DNA of 64,000 nt from Amycolatopsis marina (GTDB taxonomy: Bacteria > Actinomycetota > Actinomycetes > Mycobacteriales > Pseudonocardiaceae), in NCBI RefSeq assembly GCF_900111885.1, contig NZ_FOKG01000003.1, positions 186,001-250,000 on the forward strand, written 5' to 3'. Below the pieces are notes generated by a model. It was not told where the DNA came from. It saw only the letters and a program-made list of their open reading frames with translations, and did not search any database. The position numbers and the translations under genes were made by a program. Shown here in pieces: positions 1 through 7,535 of the stretch (position 1 is the first letter of the stretch; every line of letters starts with the position of its first letter).

Positions 1-22
1 GACACCTGCTCCTGTCGTCGTT

Positions 23-54
23 CGGGAGTGACGCACAACAGAACGCCACTCCCG
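23..54. other. Inverted repeat at window start
   Basis: Two perfect 8-bp arms (CGGGAGTG and CACTCCCG) are separated by 16 bp. The repeat lies downstream of the 3' end of the minus-strand SRPBCC gene, so it could be a terminator stem or an operator of a gene outside the window. No T-run follows it, and nothing else is recognisable in the first 100 bases. Confidence 0.3.
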
Positions 55-100
55 TGGCCAACCCCACAAATGGGACGATGATTCCCCATTGTGTCGGCTG

Positions 101-547
101 TTACGCCTGTTCGCGAGCGAGGTCGTCGAGCTTGGCCAGCACCCCGTTGTAGATCCGCTTGAGCCCGCCCGGTGCGAAGGTCTTCTCGAAGAAGCCGCCG
201 ATACCGCCCGCGCCGTCCCACGAGGTCTCGATCCGCACCATGCAGCCCGCGCCGAGTTCCCGGATCGTCCAGGTGGTGACCATGCTGGAGTTCCCGTCGG
301 TCTCCACCAGCATGCCCGGCTCCGGTTCCGTCACCGTGGCGGCGATGTCGCGCACCCGCTTGGATGTGGCCTGCAACTTCCACCTCGCGACGGTGCCCGC
401 GCCCTTACCGCCCTCGATCACGTCGAAGTCGCGAAACTCCTCGGTGAGGATTTTCGGCCGGGCGTCGCTGTAGTCGGCGACGAGTGCGCGCACCTTTTCG
501 GGGGACGCGTCGATTGTTCGTTCCGCAGTGGCCGTGACCTTGCCCAT
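101..547 (-). CDS. SRPBCC family protein (polyketide cyclase/START-like fold)
   Basis: The 148-residue product has the usual length of single-domain SRPBCC (Bet v1-like) proteins and shows their pattern. The N-terminal strand TATAERTIDASPEKV is followed by a helix with ALVADYSDARP, a run of beta strands, and a long C-terminal amphipathic helix (KRIYNGVLAKLDDLARE). Such proteins bind hydrophobic ligands in a central cavity; the ligand cannot be told here. The ATG at 547 gives the natural N-terminus. The gene is divergent from the XRE regulator at 800 and shares a 250-bp intergenic region with it. No signal peptide or membrane segment is seen. Confidence 0.85.
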   Translation of the reverse strand: MGKVTATAERTIDASPEKVRALVADYSDARPKILTEEFRDFDVIEGGKGAGTVARWKLQATSKRVRDIAATVTEPEPGMLVETDGNSSMVTTWTIRELGAGCMVRIETSWDGAGGIGGFFEKTFAPGGLKRIYNGVLAKLDDLAREQA

Positions 548-730
548 GACTCTCCCTGTCCGTGGTCGATTCCGCCAGGACTCACGATTCCACTCGTCGC
601 AGTTGCCGGTTCGACCGCCCCGACGCAGCGAGAAGCTGCACGTCGACGCCCGCGCCTCGGCAATCCGCGCCGCGAACTCGTCGTCCAGCGCGGACCGCTA
701 CGGCCGAATCAGATCTTCAGAAACACGCGG

Positions 731-743
731 TCGAGAATCTCGA
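731..743. promoter_or_regulatory. Palindrome in divergent SRPBCC/XRE promoter region
   Basis: TCGAGA-A-TCTCGA is a perfect palindrome about 57 bp upstream of the XRE start. A possible -10 element, TACTAT, lies at 761-766. It could be an operator for the adjacent HTH protein. This is inferred from position and symmetry only. Confidence 0.25.
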
Positions 744-799
744 CTGTCTCCCTCTCGTCCTACTATCCGTGTCCACATGGTTTCGAGGGGTGAGAGCCG

Positions 800-1639
800 G
801 TGGGGTATCCACGCAAGCCGAACTTCCGCATGCGCCTGCTCGGCCGGACCCTGCGACGGCTGCGCGAGCAGAGCCGAATGACGCAGGAGGAGGTCGCCGC
901 GCGGATGCGGTTCTCCACGGCGAAGATGAGCAGACTGGAGCAGGGCCAGCTGCCGAACTACCACGAATTCCTGGCCATGCTCGACCTCTACGGTGTGATC
1001 GTCTCGGACTACGACGAGTACATCCGCATGTTCGACCGCGCCAGAGAACGCGGCTGGTGGCACGCATACGGGCTGGACGACAAAGGCTTCGTGAGCCTGG
1101 AGGCGGAGGCCAGCGAGGTGCGGAACTACGAACTGGGCTACATCCCCGGACTACTGCAGACCGAGACATACATGCGCGGCAGCTTCGTCGGCGCACGCCT
1201 GCCCTTACCTGGGGAGAAGTTGGAGAACGAGGTCGCCGTACGACTCCGTCGTCAACATCGGCTCACCAAGGAACCCCTGCTCAGGTTGCACGCCATCATG
1301 GATGAGTCAGTGCTCTGGCGACCGATTCCAGATGCGGAGGGTTTCCGCGCCCAACTGCGCTTCCTGATCGAGCGAGCACACCTGCCCACAGTCACCCTGC
1401 AAGTCGTTCCCCGCACGGTAGCCGCTCACCCCGGCCGCGCGGGGAGCTTCGTGATCCTGCGCTTCCCGATTCCCGACGAGCCGGAGATTGGCTACGTCGA
1501 GCACGGGTTCGGCTCGTTCCAGACAGAGAAGGCCAGCGAGGTCCGCGCTGCTAGGCTCACTTTTCAACACCTGGAAGGCCTGGCGCTGGATCAGACCGAA
1601 TCCCTGGCGCTGATCGAGCGCGTAGCGGCCCAGACCTGA
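800..1639 (+). CDS. Scr1-family XRE transcriptional regulator (HTH plus DUF5753)
   Basis: The 279-residue protein has an XRE helix-turn-helix at about residues 12-68 (LRRLREQSRMTQEEVAARM, then STAKMSRLEQGQ). The C-terminal DUF5753 domain is marked by YIPGLLQTETYMR and by LPTVTLQVVPRTVAAHPG. Proteins of this type in filamentous actinobacteria usually pair with a small DUF397 protein, and one starts 13 bp downstream here, so the two form an operon. The GTG at 800 is the start that gives a full HTH. DNA binding is family knowledge; the target is unknown. Confidence 0.92.
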   Translation: MGYPRKPNFRMRLLGRTLRRLREQSRMTQEEVAARMRFSTAKMSRLEQGQLPNYHEFLAMLDLYGVIVSDYDEYIRMFDRARERGWWHAYGLDDKGFVSLEAEASEVRNYELGYIPGLLQTETYMRGSFVGARLPLPGEKLENEVAVRLRRQHRLTKEPLLRLHAIMDESVLWRPIPDAEGFRAQLRFLIERAHLPTVTLQVVPRTVAAHPGRAGSFVILRFPIPDEPEIGYVEHGFGSFQTEKASEVRAARLTFQHLEGLALDQTESLALIERVAAQT

Positions 1640-1652
1640 CCGAGGAGCCGCC

Positions 1653-1850
1653 GTGCCCGCGCACATCACCTGGCGCAGAAGCAGCTACAGCGACAGCGAA
1701 GGTCAGGGCGGAAACTGCGTCGAGGTCACGTTCGACGGACCGGCTGTCGGTATCCGGGACAGCAAGTCACCCGACTCCGGGGTGCTGCTGGTCTCGTCGG
1801 CGGTCTGGCGGGGGTTTCTGGCCGCGAAACTGCCAACTCGGGCCTCCTGA
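1653..1850 (+). CDS. DUF397 domain-containing protein
   Basis: This 65-residue protein carries the DUF397 pattern: an N-terminal TWRRSSYSDSEGQGGNCVEV, then VGIRDSKSPDSGVLLVS and a final W-R-FLAAK helix. DUF397 proteins are partners of Scr1-like XRE regulators, and this gene directly follows one (13-bp gap, GAGGAG upstream of the GTG), which implies co-expression. The biochemical role of the family is not settled. It is the usual length for the family and is cytoplasmic. Confidence 0.9.
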   Translation: MPAHITWRRSSYSDSEGQGGNCVEVTFDGPAVGIRDSKSPDSGVLLVSSAVWRGFLAAKLPTRAS

Positions 1851-1886
1851 ACTGGCAAGTCGGCCGTCGAAACTGCCAAGTCGGGG

Positions 1887-2441
1887 TCAGCCGACGGGCT
1901 TGGCCAGGTCCTCGATGATCTCGGCGCCGGGGAGGGCGGCCAGCTGGGCGCCGGTGACCAGGAGCTTGCTGCCGCGGATGCCGCTGCCGATGATCAGCTC
2001 GGGCGCCTCCGCGACGGCCTTGTCCACCAGGATCGGCCAGCCTTCGGGCAGGCCGACGGGGGTGATGCCGCCGTACTCCATGTCGGTCAGCTCGACGGCC
2101 TCGGCCATCGGCGCGAACGACGCCTTGCGTACGTCGAGCCTGCGCTTGATCACGTTGTTGACGTCGGCGCGCGTGGTGGCCAGCACCATCGCGGCGGCGT
2201 AGCGCACCTCGCCCGCGCGCTTCCCGGCGACGACCACACAGTTGGCCGATGCGGTCAGCGGGGAGGAGTAGGCGGCGCAGAACTCCGCGGTGTCCGCGAG
2301 TTCCGGGTCGATGGCCGCGACGCCGACGCTCTCGGCATCGGGAAGGGCGGCAAGCGCCTTGGCAACAGGTTCGGCCAGCAGGTCAGCGCGCTGCGCAGCC
2401 GACTCGACGTTCAGGGTTCCGGCGATGGTCCAGGTACTCAC
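1887..2441 (-). CDS. YbaK/EbsC-type aminoacyl-tRNA deacylase
   Basis: The 184-residue protein belongs to the YbaK/ProX editing-domain superfamily. It shows the central NCVVVAGKRAGEVRYAAAMVLATTRADV strand-helix, with the conserved lysine of NNVIKRRLDVRKASFA, then GGITPVGLPEGWPILVDKAV and the terminal IIGSGIRGSKLLV. YbaK-like proteins hydrolyse misacylated tRNA; substrate specificity cannot be read from sequence alone. The gene is monocistronic and begins about 29 bp from a long inverted repeat (2470-2590) that occupies its upstream region, so its promoter must lie in or beside that repeat. Confidence 0.85.
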   Translation of the reverse strand: MSTWTIAGTLNVESAAQRADLLAEPVAKALAALPDAESVGVAAIDPELADTAEFCAAYSSPLTASANCVVVAGKRAGEVRYAAAMVLATTRADVNNVIKRRLDVRKASFAPMAEAVELTDMEYGGITPVGLPEGWPILVDKAVAEAPELIIGSGIRGSKLLVTGAQLAALPGAEIIEDLAKPVG

Positions 2442-2469
2442 CCACCGAGCCTAACTCCCGTCCAGGGAT

Positions 2470-2590
2470 GGATCGTCTGCAAGTACCCCCAAGCATGATC
2501 AAAAACGCCGCTAACTGCTACCAAGCTGACTGGCCTTGGTAGCGGTTAGCGGCGAAGTCGATCTTGCTTGGGGGTACTTGCAGGCGCACC
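2470..2590. repeat. Family A dispersed repeat, full inverted-repeat copy (A1)
   Basis: The left arm (2470-2525) and right arm (2535-2590) are 56 bp each and match in inverted orientation at 47 of 56 positions, around a 9-bp spacer. The conserved core is CTGCAAGTACCCCCAAGC on the left and its complement on the right. Single arms or pairs recur at 9011, 18978-19130, 26059, 38811 and 44925. It sits between two minus-strand genes, after the DUF2516 gene and just upstream of the YbaK gene. No ORF or transposase is present within it. Confidence 0.9.
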
Positions 2591-2623
2591 AACCCACCTC
2601 CGCGCAGGAGGTGCGGGCCGCAG

Positions 2624-2920
2624 CTACCAGTTCTGGCCGCCGCGTTGGACTTCGATGAGCTTCGGGCGGACGTCGACTATGTAGACCAGTGAGGCGATCA
2701 GTCCGGCCAGCCAGAAGATCATTCCCGGGCCGAAGAATCCGAACAGCGCCATCGCGACGGTGGACCCACCGGTGATGGCCAGCCAGATCGGCTTGGTCTT
2801 GCGGTCGGCAGCGGCGTAGGCGTCAGCGCGCTGCGTCAAGGCGTGCGCGAACGCGAAAAGGCCGGCGAGCACACCTGCCCAGCTGATGACCGTGACGATC
2901 AGATACGCGGGATACGGCAC
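2624..2920 (-). CDS. DUF2516 family membrane protein
   Basis: The 98-residue protein has two or three membrane segments: an N-terminal YLIVTVISWAGVLAGLFAFA, a second segment around LAITGGSTVAMALFGFFG, and IFWLAGLIASLVYIVDV. A DVRPKLIEVQRG tail follows. DUF2516 proteins lie downstream of hbhA in mycobacteria (the position of Rv0476), and the same order is seen here. The function is unknown. The gene lies 80 bp after the hbhA-like gene and probably ends that operon. Confidence 0.85.
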   Translation of the reverse strand: MPYPAYLIVTVISWAGVLAGLFAFAHALTQRADAYAAADRKTKPIWLAITGGSTVAMALFGFFGPGMIFWLAGLIASLVYIVDVRPKLIEVQRGGQNW

Positions 2921-3000
2921 GTCTCCAGCCTACGGCAATCCGGGGGGACGGCACGGGCCCCGGCACCTGTGCGGGTGCCGGGGCCTGGTGCAGAACGGTT

Positions 3001-3726
3001 TTACTTGGTGTTCTTCGAGCTGGTGCCGGTGCTCTTCTTGGCCGCACCCGAGCCGTTCGGCGAGCTGGACGTGCTGGACGTGCTGGACGTCGAGGAGCTC
3101 GAGCGACGGGCGGTGCTCGTCGTGCGCGGGGCCGTCTTGTTCGCGGCCTTGCGGCTCACGCTGCGGGTCTCCGAAGCCAGGTCGTCACCGGCCTCCTCAA
3201 CCTTCTCCGCCACGTCGCCCGCGACCTCCTTGACCGTGCGCGCGGTCTTCTCGCCGGTGGAGCGGGTGCGCTTGGTGATCAGGCCCAGCACCTCATCCAC
3301 CCGCTCGCGGGTGTCGGACGCCACGTCCTCCGCACGGTCCTGCGCGGTCGCCAGCGCCTCCTCCAGCTGCTCCAGCGCGCGCTTGACCTGCGGCTGCGCC
3401 ACGAGCTTGTCCCAGGCCTGCTCACCGGACTCGGCCAGCTTGTTGTAGAGCTTCAGCGCGGCATCGGTGTACTCGTCGATCGCCTTGCGCAGCTCGGCCG
3501 GGTCGAGCTTCTCGCGGAGGCTCTCCACGTCCGTGGGCAGCTCCTCGATGTTCTTCCTGGCGACCTCGCTGCTCTCGGTGACCCGCTCGCGGGTCTTGTG
3601 CACGGCGTCGGCGACGGCCTGGCTGGCCAGGTTGCCCGCGCCGAGCGCGGCGAGCATCGAGGTGCGGACCTGGTCCAGTGCGGTGTTCACCTGGATGCGG
3701 ACCTTGTCGGTCTTCGGGTCAGTCAT
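3001..3726 (-). CDS. hbhA: HbhA-like heparin-binding hemagglutinin homologue
   Basis: This protein of about 241 residues matches the HbhA layout. An N-terminal helix is followed by a long coiled-coil region (about 60-180, e.g. ELRKAIDEYTDAALKLYNKLAESGEQAWDKL) and a low-complexity tail. Mycobacterial HbhA is a surface adhesin with a Lys-rich repeat tail. Here the tail is mostly Ser/Thr with scattered Lys and Arg (TSTARRSSSSTSSTSSTSSS), so heparin binding is uncertain. The start is set at the third in-frame ATG, 8 nt after an AGGAG that lies inside the 3' end of the preceding XRE gene. The gene order XRE-hbhA-DUF2516 equals Rv0474-Rv0475-Rv0476. Confidence 0.85.
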   Translation of the reverse strand: MTDPKTDKVRIQVNTALDQVRTSMLAALGAGNLASQAVADAVHKTRERVTESSEVARKNIEELPTDVESLREKLDPAELRKAIDEYTDAALKLYNKLAESGEQAWDKLVAQPQVKRALEQLEEALATAQDRAEDVASDTRERVDEVLGLITKRTRSTGEKTARTVKEVAGDVAEKVEEAGDDLASETRSVSRKAANKTAPRTTSTARRSSSSTSSTSSTSSSPNGSGAAKKSTGTSSKNTK

Positions 3727-3731
3727 GATCA

Positions 3732-4202
3732 TCACTCCTGAGATGTCGCGGCCTCGGCAGGCCGCTCGGTGCTGGTGGTCGTACTGTTGCTCTGCGCTGC
3801 CTTGGCAGCGACGTTCTCTCGCCGGAACGACTCGTAGACGTCAAGCAGGACCTGCTTCTGCCGTTCGGTCAGTTCGACATCGGCTCGGACCGCGTCGGTC
3901 ACCGGTCCGCCGGTCGGCAGGTCCAGAATTCCGGCCTGCACATAGAGGGCCTCGGCCGAAATCCGCAATCCCTTGGCGATCTGCTGCAGAATCTCCGCGC
4001 TGGGCTTGCGCACCCCGCGCTCGATCTGGCTCAGGTACGGATTCGACACACCAGCCAGTTTGGACAGTTGGCGCAGCGAAATCTTGGCATTGCTGCGTTG
4101 CTGCCGGATGTACTCGCCAATGTCCCGTCCGAGGTCGGTGACCTTGTCAATGGGGCCATGTGGATCTCCGGCTTCGCTGCCGTTCGCGCCTGGGTCCGTC
4201 AC
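3732..4202 (-). CDS. XRE-family regulator upstream of hbhA (Rv0474-like)
   Basis: This protein of about 156 residues has a classic XRE HTH at about residues 30-85 (IREYIRQQRSNAKISLRQLSK in outline, then AGVSNPYLSQIERGVRKPS). An alpha-helical segment (ELTERQKQVLLDVYESFRREN) and a Thr/Ser/Ala tail follow. GAGGAGG lies 8 nt before the GTG at 4202; the alternative GTG at 4211 overlaps that ribosome-binding site. Its last codons contain the hbhA ribosome-binding site, so the two genes are translationally linked. A 19-bp inverted repeat 52 bp upstream is a candidate autoregulatory operator. Confidence 0.9.
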   Translation of the reverse strand: MTDPGANGSEAGDPHGPIDKVTDLGRDIGEYIRQQRSNAKISLRQLSKLAGVSNPYLSQIERGVRKPSAEILQQIAKGLRISAEALYVQAGILDLPTGGPVTDAVRADVELTERQKQVLLDVYESFRRENVAAKAAQSNSTTTSTERPAEAATSQE

Positions 4203-4253
4203 GTGTGTCACCTCCTCGCGACATCACCAACGGTACGCATGGGTGCTAGCAAT

Positions 4254-4272
4254 TGCAAGCACGCTGCTTGCA
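4254..4272. promoter_or_regulatory. Candidate operator of the XRE-hbhA operon
   Basis: TGCAAGCA-CGC-TGCTTGCA is a perfect inverted repeat with 8-bp arms and a 3-bp spacer, in the 112-bp region between the divergent XRE gene and the methyltransferase gene. The adjacent GCAATTGC palindrome overlaps its left arm. Binding by the XRE protein is inferred. Confidence 0.5.
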
Positions 4273-4314
4273 TCGATCGGGTGTGTTGTCGCTCACCAGC
4301 GCTAGGATTGGCGG

Positions 4315-5454
4315 ATGCCCCTCGTGAGCAGGAATCGGCGACTGGTCGCCACACTCCGCGCGGATCGGGCACTACAAGATCCACAATGGATCGCGGCCTT
4401 CGCGGAGGTGCCAAGGCATGTCTTCCTCCCCCGGTATTTCATGCAGATCGGGTACCGCTGGGTGGCCGTGGAGCAGGGCGACGCGGGCTGGCTCGAACGC
4501 ATCTACGCGGACACGGTGCTGGTGACCCAGCTCGACGACGATCCAGGCTCGTGGAGCCGGGCACGGCGCGCAGGCCCCGTGCACGGAACGCCCACCAGTT
4601 CCTCAAGCATGCCGGGAATCATGGCCATCATGCTCGAGGAGCTGCGGGTGCGGGACGGCGACCGCGTGCTCGAGATCGGCACCGGCACCGGGTACAACAC
4701 AGCGCTGCTCTGCCACCGCCTCGGCGACACCAATGTCTCCACAGTGGACATAGATTCGACGCTGGTACCCAAGGCACGCGCGGCACTCGCGGAATGTGAC
4801 TACCACCCGTCCTGCCTACTCGGCGACGGCGAACTCGGATATGCCGAGCGCGCACCCCACGACCGGGTGCTCGCAACTTGCGCGGTGTCCAGAATTCCGC
4901 CTGCCTGGCTGGAGCAGACGCGACCCGGTGGACTGATCGTCACCACGCTGAACCGGCCGATCGGCGCGGGGCTCGTCCGCATCACCGCGGGCAAGGGTGC
5001 GACGGGCACTGGACGAGTGCTCGCTCGCGACGGCCGATTCATGCCACTGCGCGCACACCGGCTGGCGCCGATCCCGGAACTGCCTGACGAGACCATGACG
5101 GAACCGGGGCGCCGGGCAACCCTTTCCGTGGCCGACGCACTCACCCCGCCCAGCCGGTTCGAGTTTTTCGCCGGGTTGGAACTCCCGGAAGTCAGCTCAC
5201 TCCACGGCGACAGCCCGGAGATCACCTGGCTCGCTCACTCGGACGGTTCCTGGGCCAGGCAGGTCGACACCGGCGACGGGTTTCTCGTGTGGCAGGGCGG
5301 GCCGCAACGCCTGTGGGACCGGGTCGAGGAGGCGCACGCGCGCTGGTTGGAGCTGGGTCAACCGGAGCGGTCGGACTTCGGCATCACGATCGACGGAGAG
5401 ATGCAGGAGTTCTGGCTCGGGTCCCCGGAGAGTGAGCTGCGCTGGCCGTGGTGA
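4315..5454 (+). CDS. PCMT-like SAM-dependent methyltransferase with C-terminal extension
   Basis: The 379-residue protein resembles protein-L-isoaspartate O-methyltransferase. An N-terminal WIAAFAEVPRHVFLPRYF segment precedes SSSSMPGIMAIMLEELRV and the SAM motif VLEIGTGTGYNTALLCHRLG (about 117-137). The last ~190 residues form an extension seen in actinobacterial relatives, some of which sit in ATP-grasp peptide clusters. No ATP-grasp gene or precursor peptide is adjacent here, so a generic methyltransferase call is safest. A TAGGAT hexamer at 4303-4308 lies 6 bp before the ATG and suggests a leaderless transcript. Confidence 0.82.
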   Translation: MPLVSRNRRLVATLRADRALQDPQWIAAFAEVPRHVFLPRYFMQIGYRWVAVEQGDAGWLERIYADTVLVTQLDDDPGSWSRARRAGPVHGTPTSSSSMPGIMAIMLEELRVRDGDRVLEIGTGTGYNTALLCHRLGDTNVSTVDIDSTLVPKARAALAECDYHPSCLLGDGELGYAERAPHDRVLATCAVSRIPPAWLEQTRPGGLIVTTLNRPIGAGLVRITAGKGATGTGRVLARDGRFMPLRAHRLAPIPELPDETMTEPGRRATLSVADALTPPSRFEFFAGLELPEVSSLHGDSPEITWLAHSDGSWARQVDTGDGFLVWQGGPQRLWDRVEEAHARWLELGQPERSDFGITIDGEMQEFWLGSPESELRWPW

Positions 5455-5474
5455 GGCCTCATGTAGACATCGCG

Positions 5475-5864
5475 CTACGCGGCGTCGAGACTGATCTCGA
5501 TTCCGACAGCGCGCCCGCCATGCTTTCGAGGGCGACCAATCAGCGTGATGACCGTGAACCAACGGAACTTGTTTCCATACTTCGCAGTCATCGCACGCTT
5601 GGCGATGCGTAGTTTGGAAACGGGAAGCACCGTGGCGCGACCCGGACGCCAGGGTCCGTGAGGTTCCCCAGCGAAGTCCGACGGTGCGACCTCCACTGTC
5701 GGGTTTCGTCGAATACGCCGGATCTTCCAGGAACGACTGGGGGTATACGCATACAAATACTCGTCCGCCGGTGCCAGCCAGATGGGTGTCGATACCGGCG
5801 ACCCATCCTGGCGGAACGTCCGCAATGCGAAGTACTCATCCCCGACTCGCTGTTCCACAAGCAC
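5475..5864 (-). CDS. PPOX-class F420-dependent oxidoreductase family protein
   Basis: The 129-residue protein has the split-barrel PPOX pattern: FALRTFRQDGSPVSTPIWLA near the N-terminus, then SWKIRRIRRNPTVEVAPSDFAGEP, GRATVLP and a C-terminal EISLDAA strand. Family members reduce small substrates using F420 or flavin; the substrate cannot be told. The GTG at 5864 is short compared with relatives, whose N-terminal helix is usually longer, but it is the start available in frame. The gene is in the same direction as the kinase-like gene upstream (33-bp gap). Confidence 0.82.
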   Translation of the reverse strand: MLVEQRVGDEYFALRTFRQDGSPVSTPIWLAPADEYLYAYTPSRSWKIRRIRRNPTVEVAPSDFAGEPHGPWRPGRATVLPVSKLRIAKRAMTAKYGNKFRWFTVITLIGRPRKHGGRAVGIEISLDAA

Positions 5865-5897
5865 AGTCTTCCCAACTGAACTGGCAGCCGCAAGCAG

Positions 5898-6551
5898 TCA
5901 CGCAGGTCGAACAAGGCCTGCTTCGGCGAGCCCGTCGAGCACCCAGTCGCGGGCGACCGCGACCGTCTCGACAAGAGTGGCGTGCGTGGTGTCGAACAGC
6001 CGCACCGGTGGCCGGAGGTTCGCGGCATCGGCGCGTAGCCAGTCGTTGAACTCGAGCATCTCCTCGATTCGCTCCGCCGACCACTCCCGCCACGCGGGCC
6101 GCGCCCGCAGCCGCCGGTCCAGCGACTCGGGCTCCGCGACCAGTGCCAGATAACGGATCTCGCTGAAGAACACCCGTTCCGGCAACGGTTCGAACTCGGG
6201 CGGCACCACGGTGCCGCAGAGCACGACGGGGCGGCCGTTCTGATGGATCATGCCGGCCATCCGCAGCCAGGTGGAGCGGAACGCCGGGTGCCCGTCGACG
6301 TCCTCACGAAGTGCGCCGGTCCACAGCACGTCCTGTTCCAGCACCACGACGTGCTCGGCCAGCGCCCGCGCGAGTTCGGGCCCCACCGTGGACTTGCCCG
6401 CACCGCTGGGTCCGGTGAGCGCGAACATCGGCAGCCGCAGGAACGGCCGCCGATGCCCGCACACTCGGCAGACGAGCACCGGCTCGGGCTCGACGACAAC
6501 GGGCACCTCGGCTCGGTCGCCGCAGCCGGCGCAGATTTTCAGATCGAGCAT
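5898..6551 (-). CDS. P-loop ATPase/kinase with N-terminal zinc ribbon
   Basis: In this 217-residue protein, residues 7-31 form a zinc ribbon (CAGC...CRVC). The Walker A motif GPSGAGKST follows at 47-55, with an AAA/shikimate-kinase-like fold after it (VVVLEQDVLWTG, then RPVVLCGTVVPPEFEPLP). It resembles small nucleoside- or sugar-kinase-like ATPases of actinobacteria with no fixed substrate. The zinc ribbon fused ahead of the P-loop may give nucleic-acid or protein contact (inference). It is flanked by another CxxC-ribbon gene on the same strand 15 bp upstream. Confidence 0.75.
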   Translation of the reverse strand: MLDLKICAGCGDRAEVPVVVEPEPVLVCRVCGHRRPFLRLPMFALTGPSGAGKSTVGPELARALAEHVVVLEQDVLWTGALREDVDGHPAFRSTWLRMAGMIHQNGRPVVLCGTVVPPEFEPLPERVFFSEIRYLALVAEPESLDRRLRARPAWREWSAERIEEMLEFNDWLRADAANLRPPVRLFDTTHATLVETVAVARDWVLDGLAEAGLVRPA

Positions 6552-6566
6552 GCGCGCGGGAAAACC

Positions 6567-7052
6567 TCAGTCGAAGAGGTTCTCGAGGAAGCTGCGCTTA
6601 CGACGCGGGTGGCCGCCGTGACCGCCATAGCCACCGCCGTAGGGGCGCGGGGAGTCGCCGTAGCCCCCGTGTCCGCCCCGGTACGGCTTCGGCGAGTCCT
6701 TGTACCCGCCGTGCCCACCGCGATAAGGCTTGGGCGAATCCTTGTAGCCGCCGCCGTAGGGGCGGGGCGAGTCGGGCTTGCCGTAGTGGCCTCCCCGCGG
6801 GGGCGCCCCCTGGTACCCGGGCGGCGGCATGGGCGCACCACCCGCATACGGCGGCGGAGCGGCCTGCGCGTAGTAGGCGTTCTCGGCACCGACGATCTGT
6901 TCCAGCTCACCACGATCGAGGAAGATGCCGCGGCACCCCTCGCACTGCTCGATGTGGATGCCGCTCTTGTCGACGGTCTTCAGCACGTTCTGGCATTTCG
7001 GGCAGATCACGTATCTCAGCCTACGCATGTTTGAGCGCCCGGCGAGACCCAT
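6567..7052 (-). CDS. TFIIB-type zinc-ribbon protein with Gly/Tyr-rich repeats
   Basis: The zf-TFIIB ribbon has cysteines at 17, 20, 37 and 40 (ICPKCQN...IEQCEGCRGIFLDRGELE). From about residue 65 the protein is low-complexity: a Pro/Ala/Gly stretch, then four related units of the type KDSPKPYRGGHGGY, then a basic RRKRSFLENLF end. Most family members are 50-100 residues, so the repeat tail is an unusual addition. The ATG at 7052 is used here. The ATG at 7028 or the GTG at 7010, which would put the ribbon at the extreme N-terminus as in relatives, are also possible. Confidence 0.75.
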   Translation of the reverse strand: MGLAGRSNMRRLRYVICPKCQNVLKTVDKSGIHIEQCEGCRGIFLDRGELEQIVGAENAYYAQAAPPPYAGGAPMPPPGYQGAPPRGGHYGKPDSPRPYGGGYKDSPKPYRGGHGGYKDSPKPYRGGHGGYGDSPRPYGGGYGGHGGHPRRKRSFLENLFD

Positions 7053-7068
7053 ATCACCCGAATCGCCC

Positions 7069-7446
7069 TCAGCAGGCGCAAAGGCAGAAAGGATGGCCCA
7101 CCGGGTCGGCGTAGACCTTGAACGTCGGAGGATTCAGGTCCAGCTCGCGGGCGCCGAGGCGCACGGCTCGCTCGTGTCCGGCGTCGAGATCCTGGACGGT
7201 CAGATCGAGATGGAACTGCTGCGGCCGTACGGCCGACGGCCACTCGGGAGCCTGGTAGTCAGCGACCCGCTGGAACTCGATCGAAGGGCCGCCCGCCGGA
7301 TTGGCCAGGGTCATCCAGTCGTCGTCCCCCTCGGCCGCGGGCCATTCGAGCAACTCGGCGTAGAACACGGCGAGCGCGGCGGGGTCAGGACAGTCGAGAA
7401 CCACGGAACCGAACGTGGGAACCGCCGTCTTCGTCGGTGCGGTCAT
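7069..7446 (-). CDS. VOC family (glyoxalase/bleomycin-resistance-like) protein
   Basis: The 125-residue protein has the two beta-alpha-beta-beta-beta modules of the VOC fold. It opens with TFGSVVLDCPDPAALAVFYAELLEW and has QQFHLDLTVQDLDAGHERAVRLGA for the second module, ending DPVGHPFCLC. The conserved His of FHLDLTV and the final PxGHPFCL are typical of metal-dependent VOC enzymes. The substrate is unknown. The gene is divergent from the CGNR regulator, with an inverted repeat between them. Confidence 0.88.
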   Translation of the reverse strand: MTAPTKTAVPTFGSVVLDCPDPAALAVFYAELLEWPAAEGDDDWMTLANPAGGPSIEFQRVADYQAPEWPSAVRPQQFHLDLTVQDLDAGHERAVRLGARELDLNPPTFKVYADPVGHPFCLCAC

Positions 7447-7468
7447 GTCTCAATTCTCCTGTCGTAGA

Positions 7469-7495
7469 TAACCAGTAAAAGAATTATGTTGGTTA
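7469..7495. promoter_or_regulatory. Candidate operator between VOC and CGNR genes
   Basis: TAACCA and TGGTTA are perfect 6-bp arms separated by 15 bp of A/T-rich DNA in the 89-bp divergent promoter. This is a likely control point for one or both genes. The binding protein is not known, though the adjacent CGNR protein is a natural candidate. Confidence 0.4.
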
Positions 7496-7535
7496 GCGCA
7501 TGAGTGCGCAACCCTCGTTGACCTAGAGTGGAGAT

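Noticed and set aside
4315..5454. PCMT-like methyltransferase as part of an ATP-grasp peptide (RiPP) cluster
   Set aside because: No ATP-grasp ligase or precursor peptide is adjacent; neighbours are unrelated enzymes.
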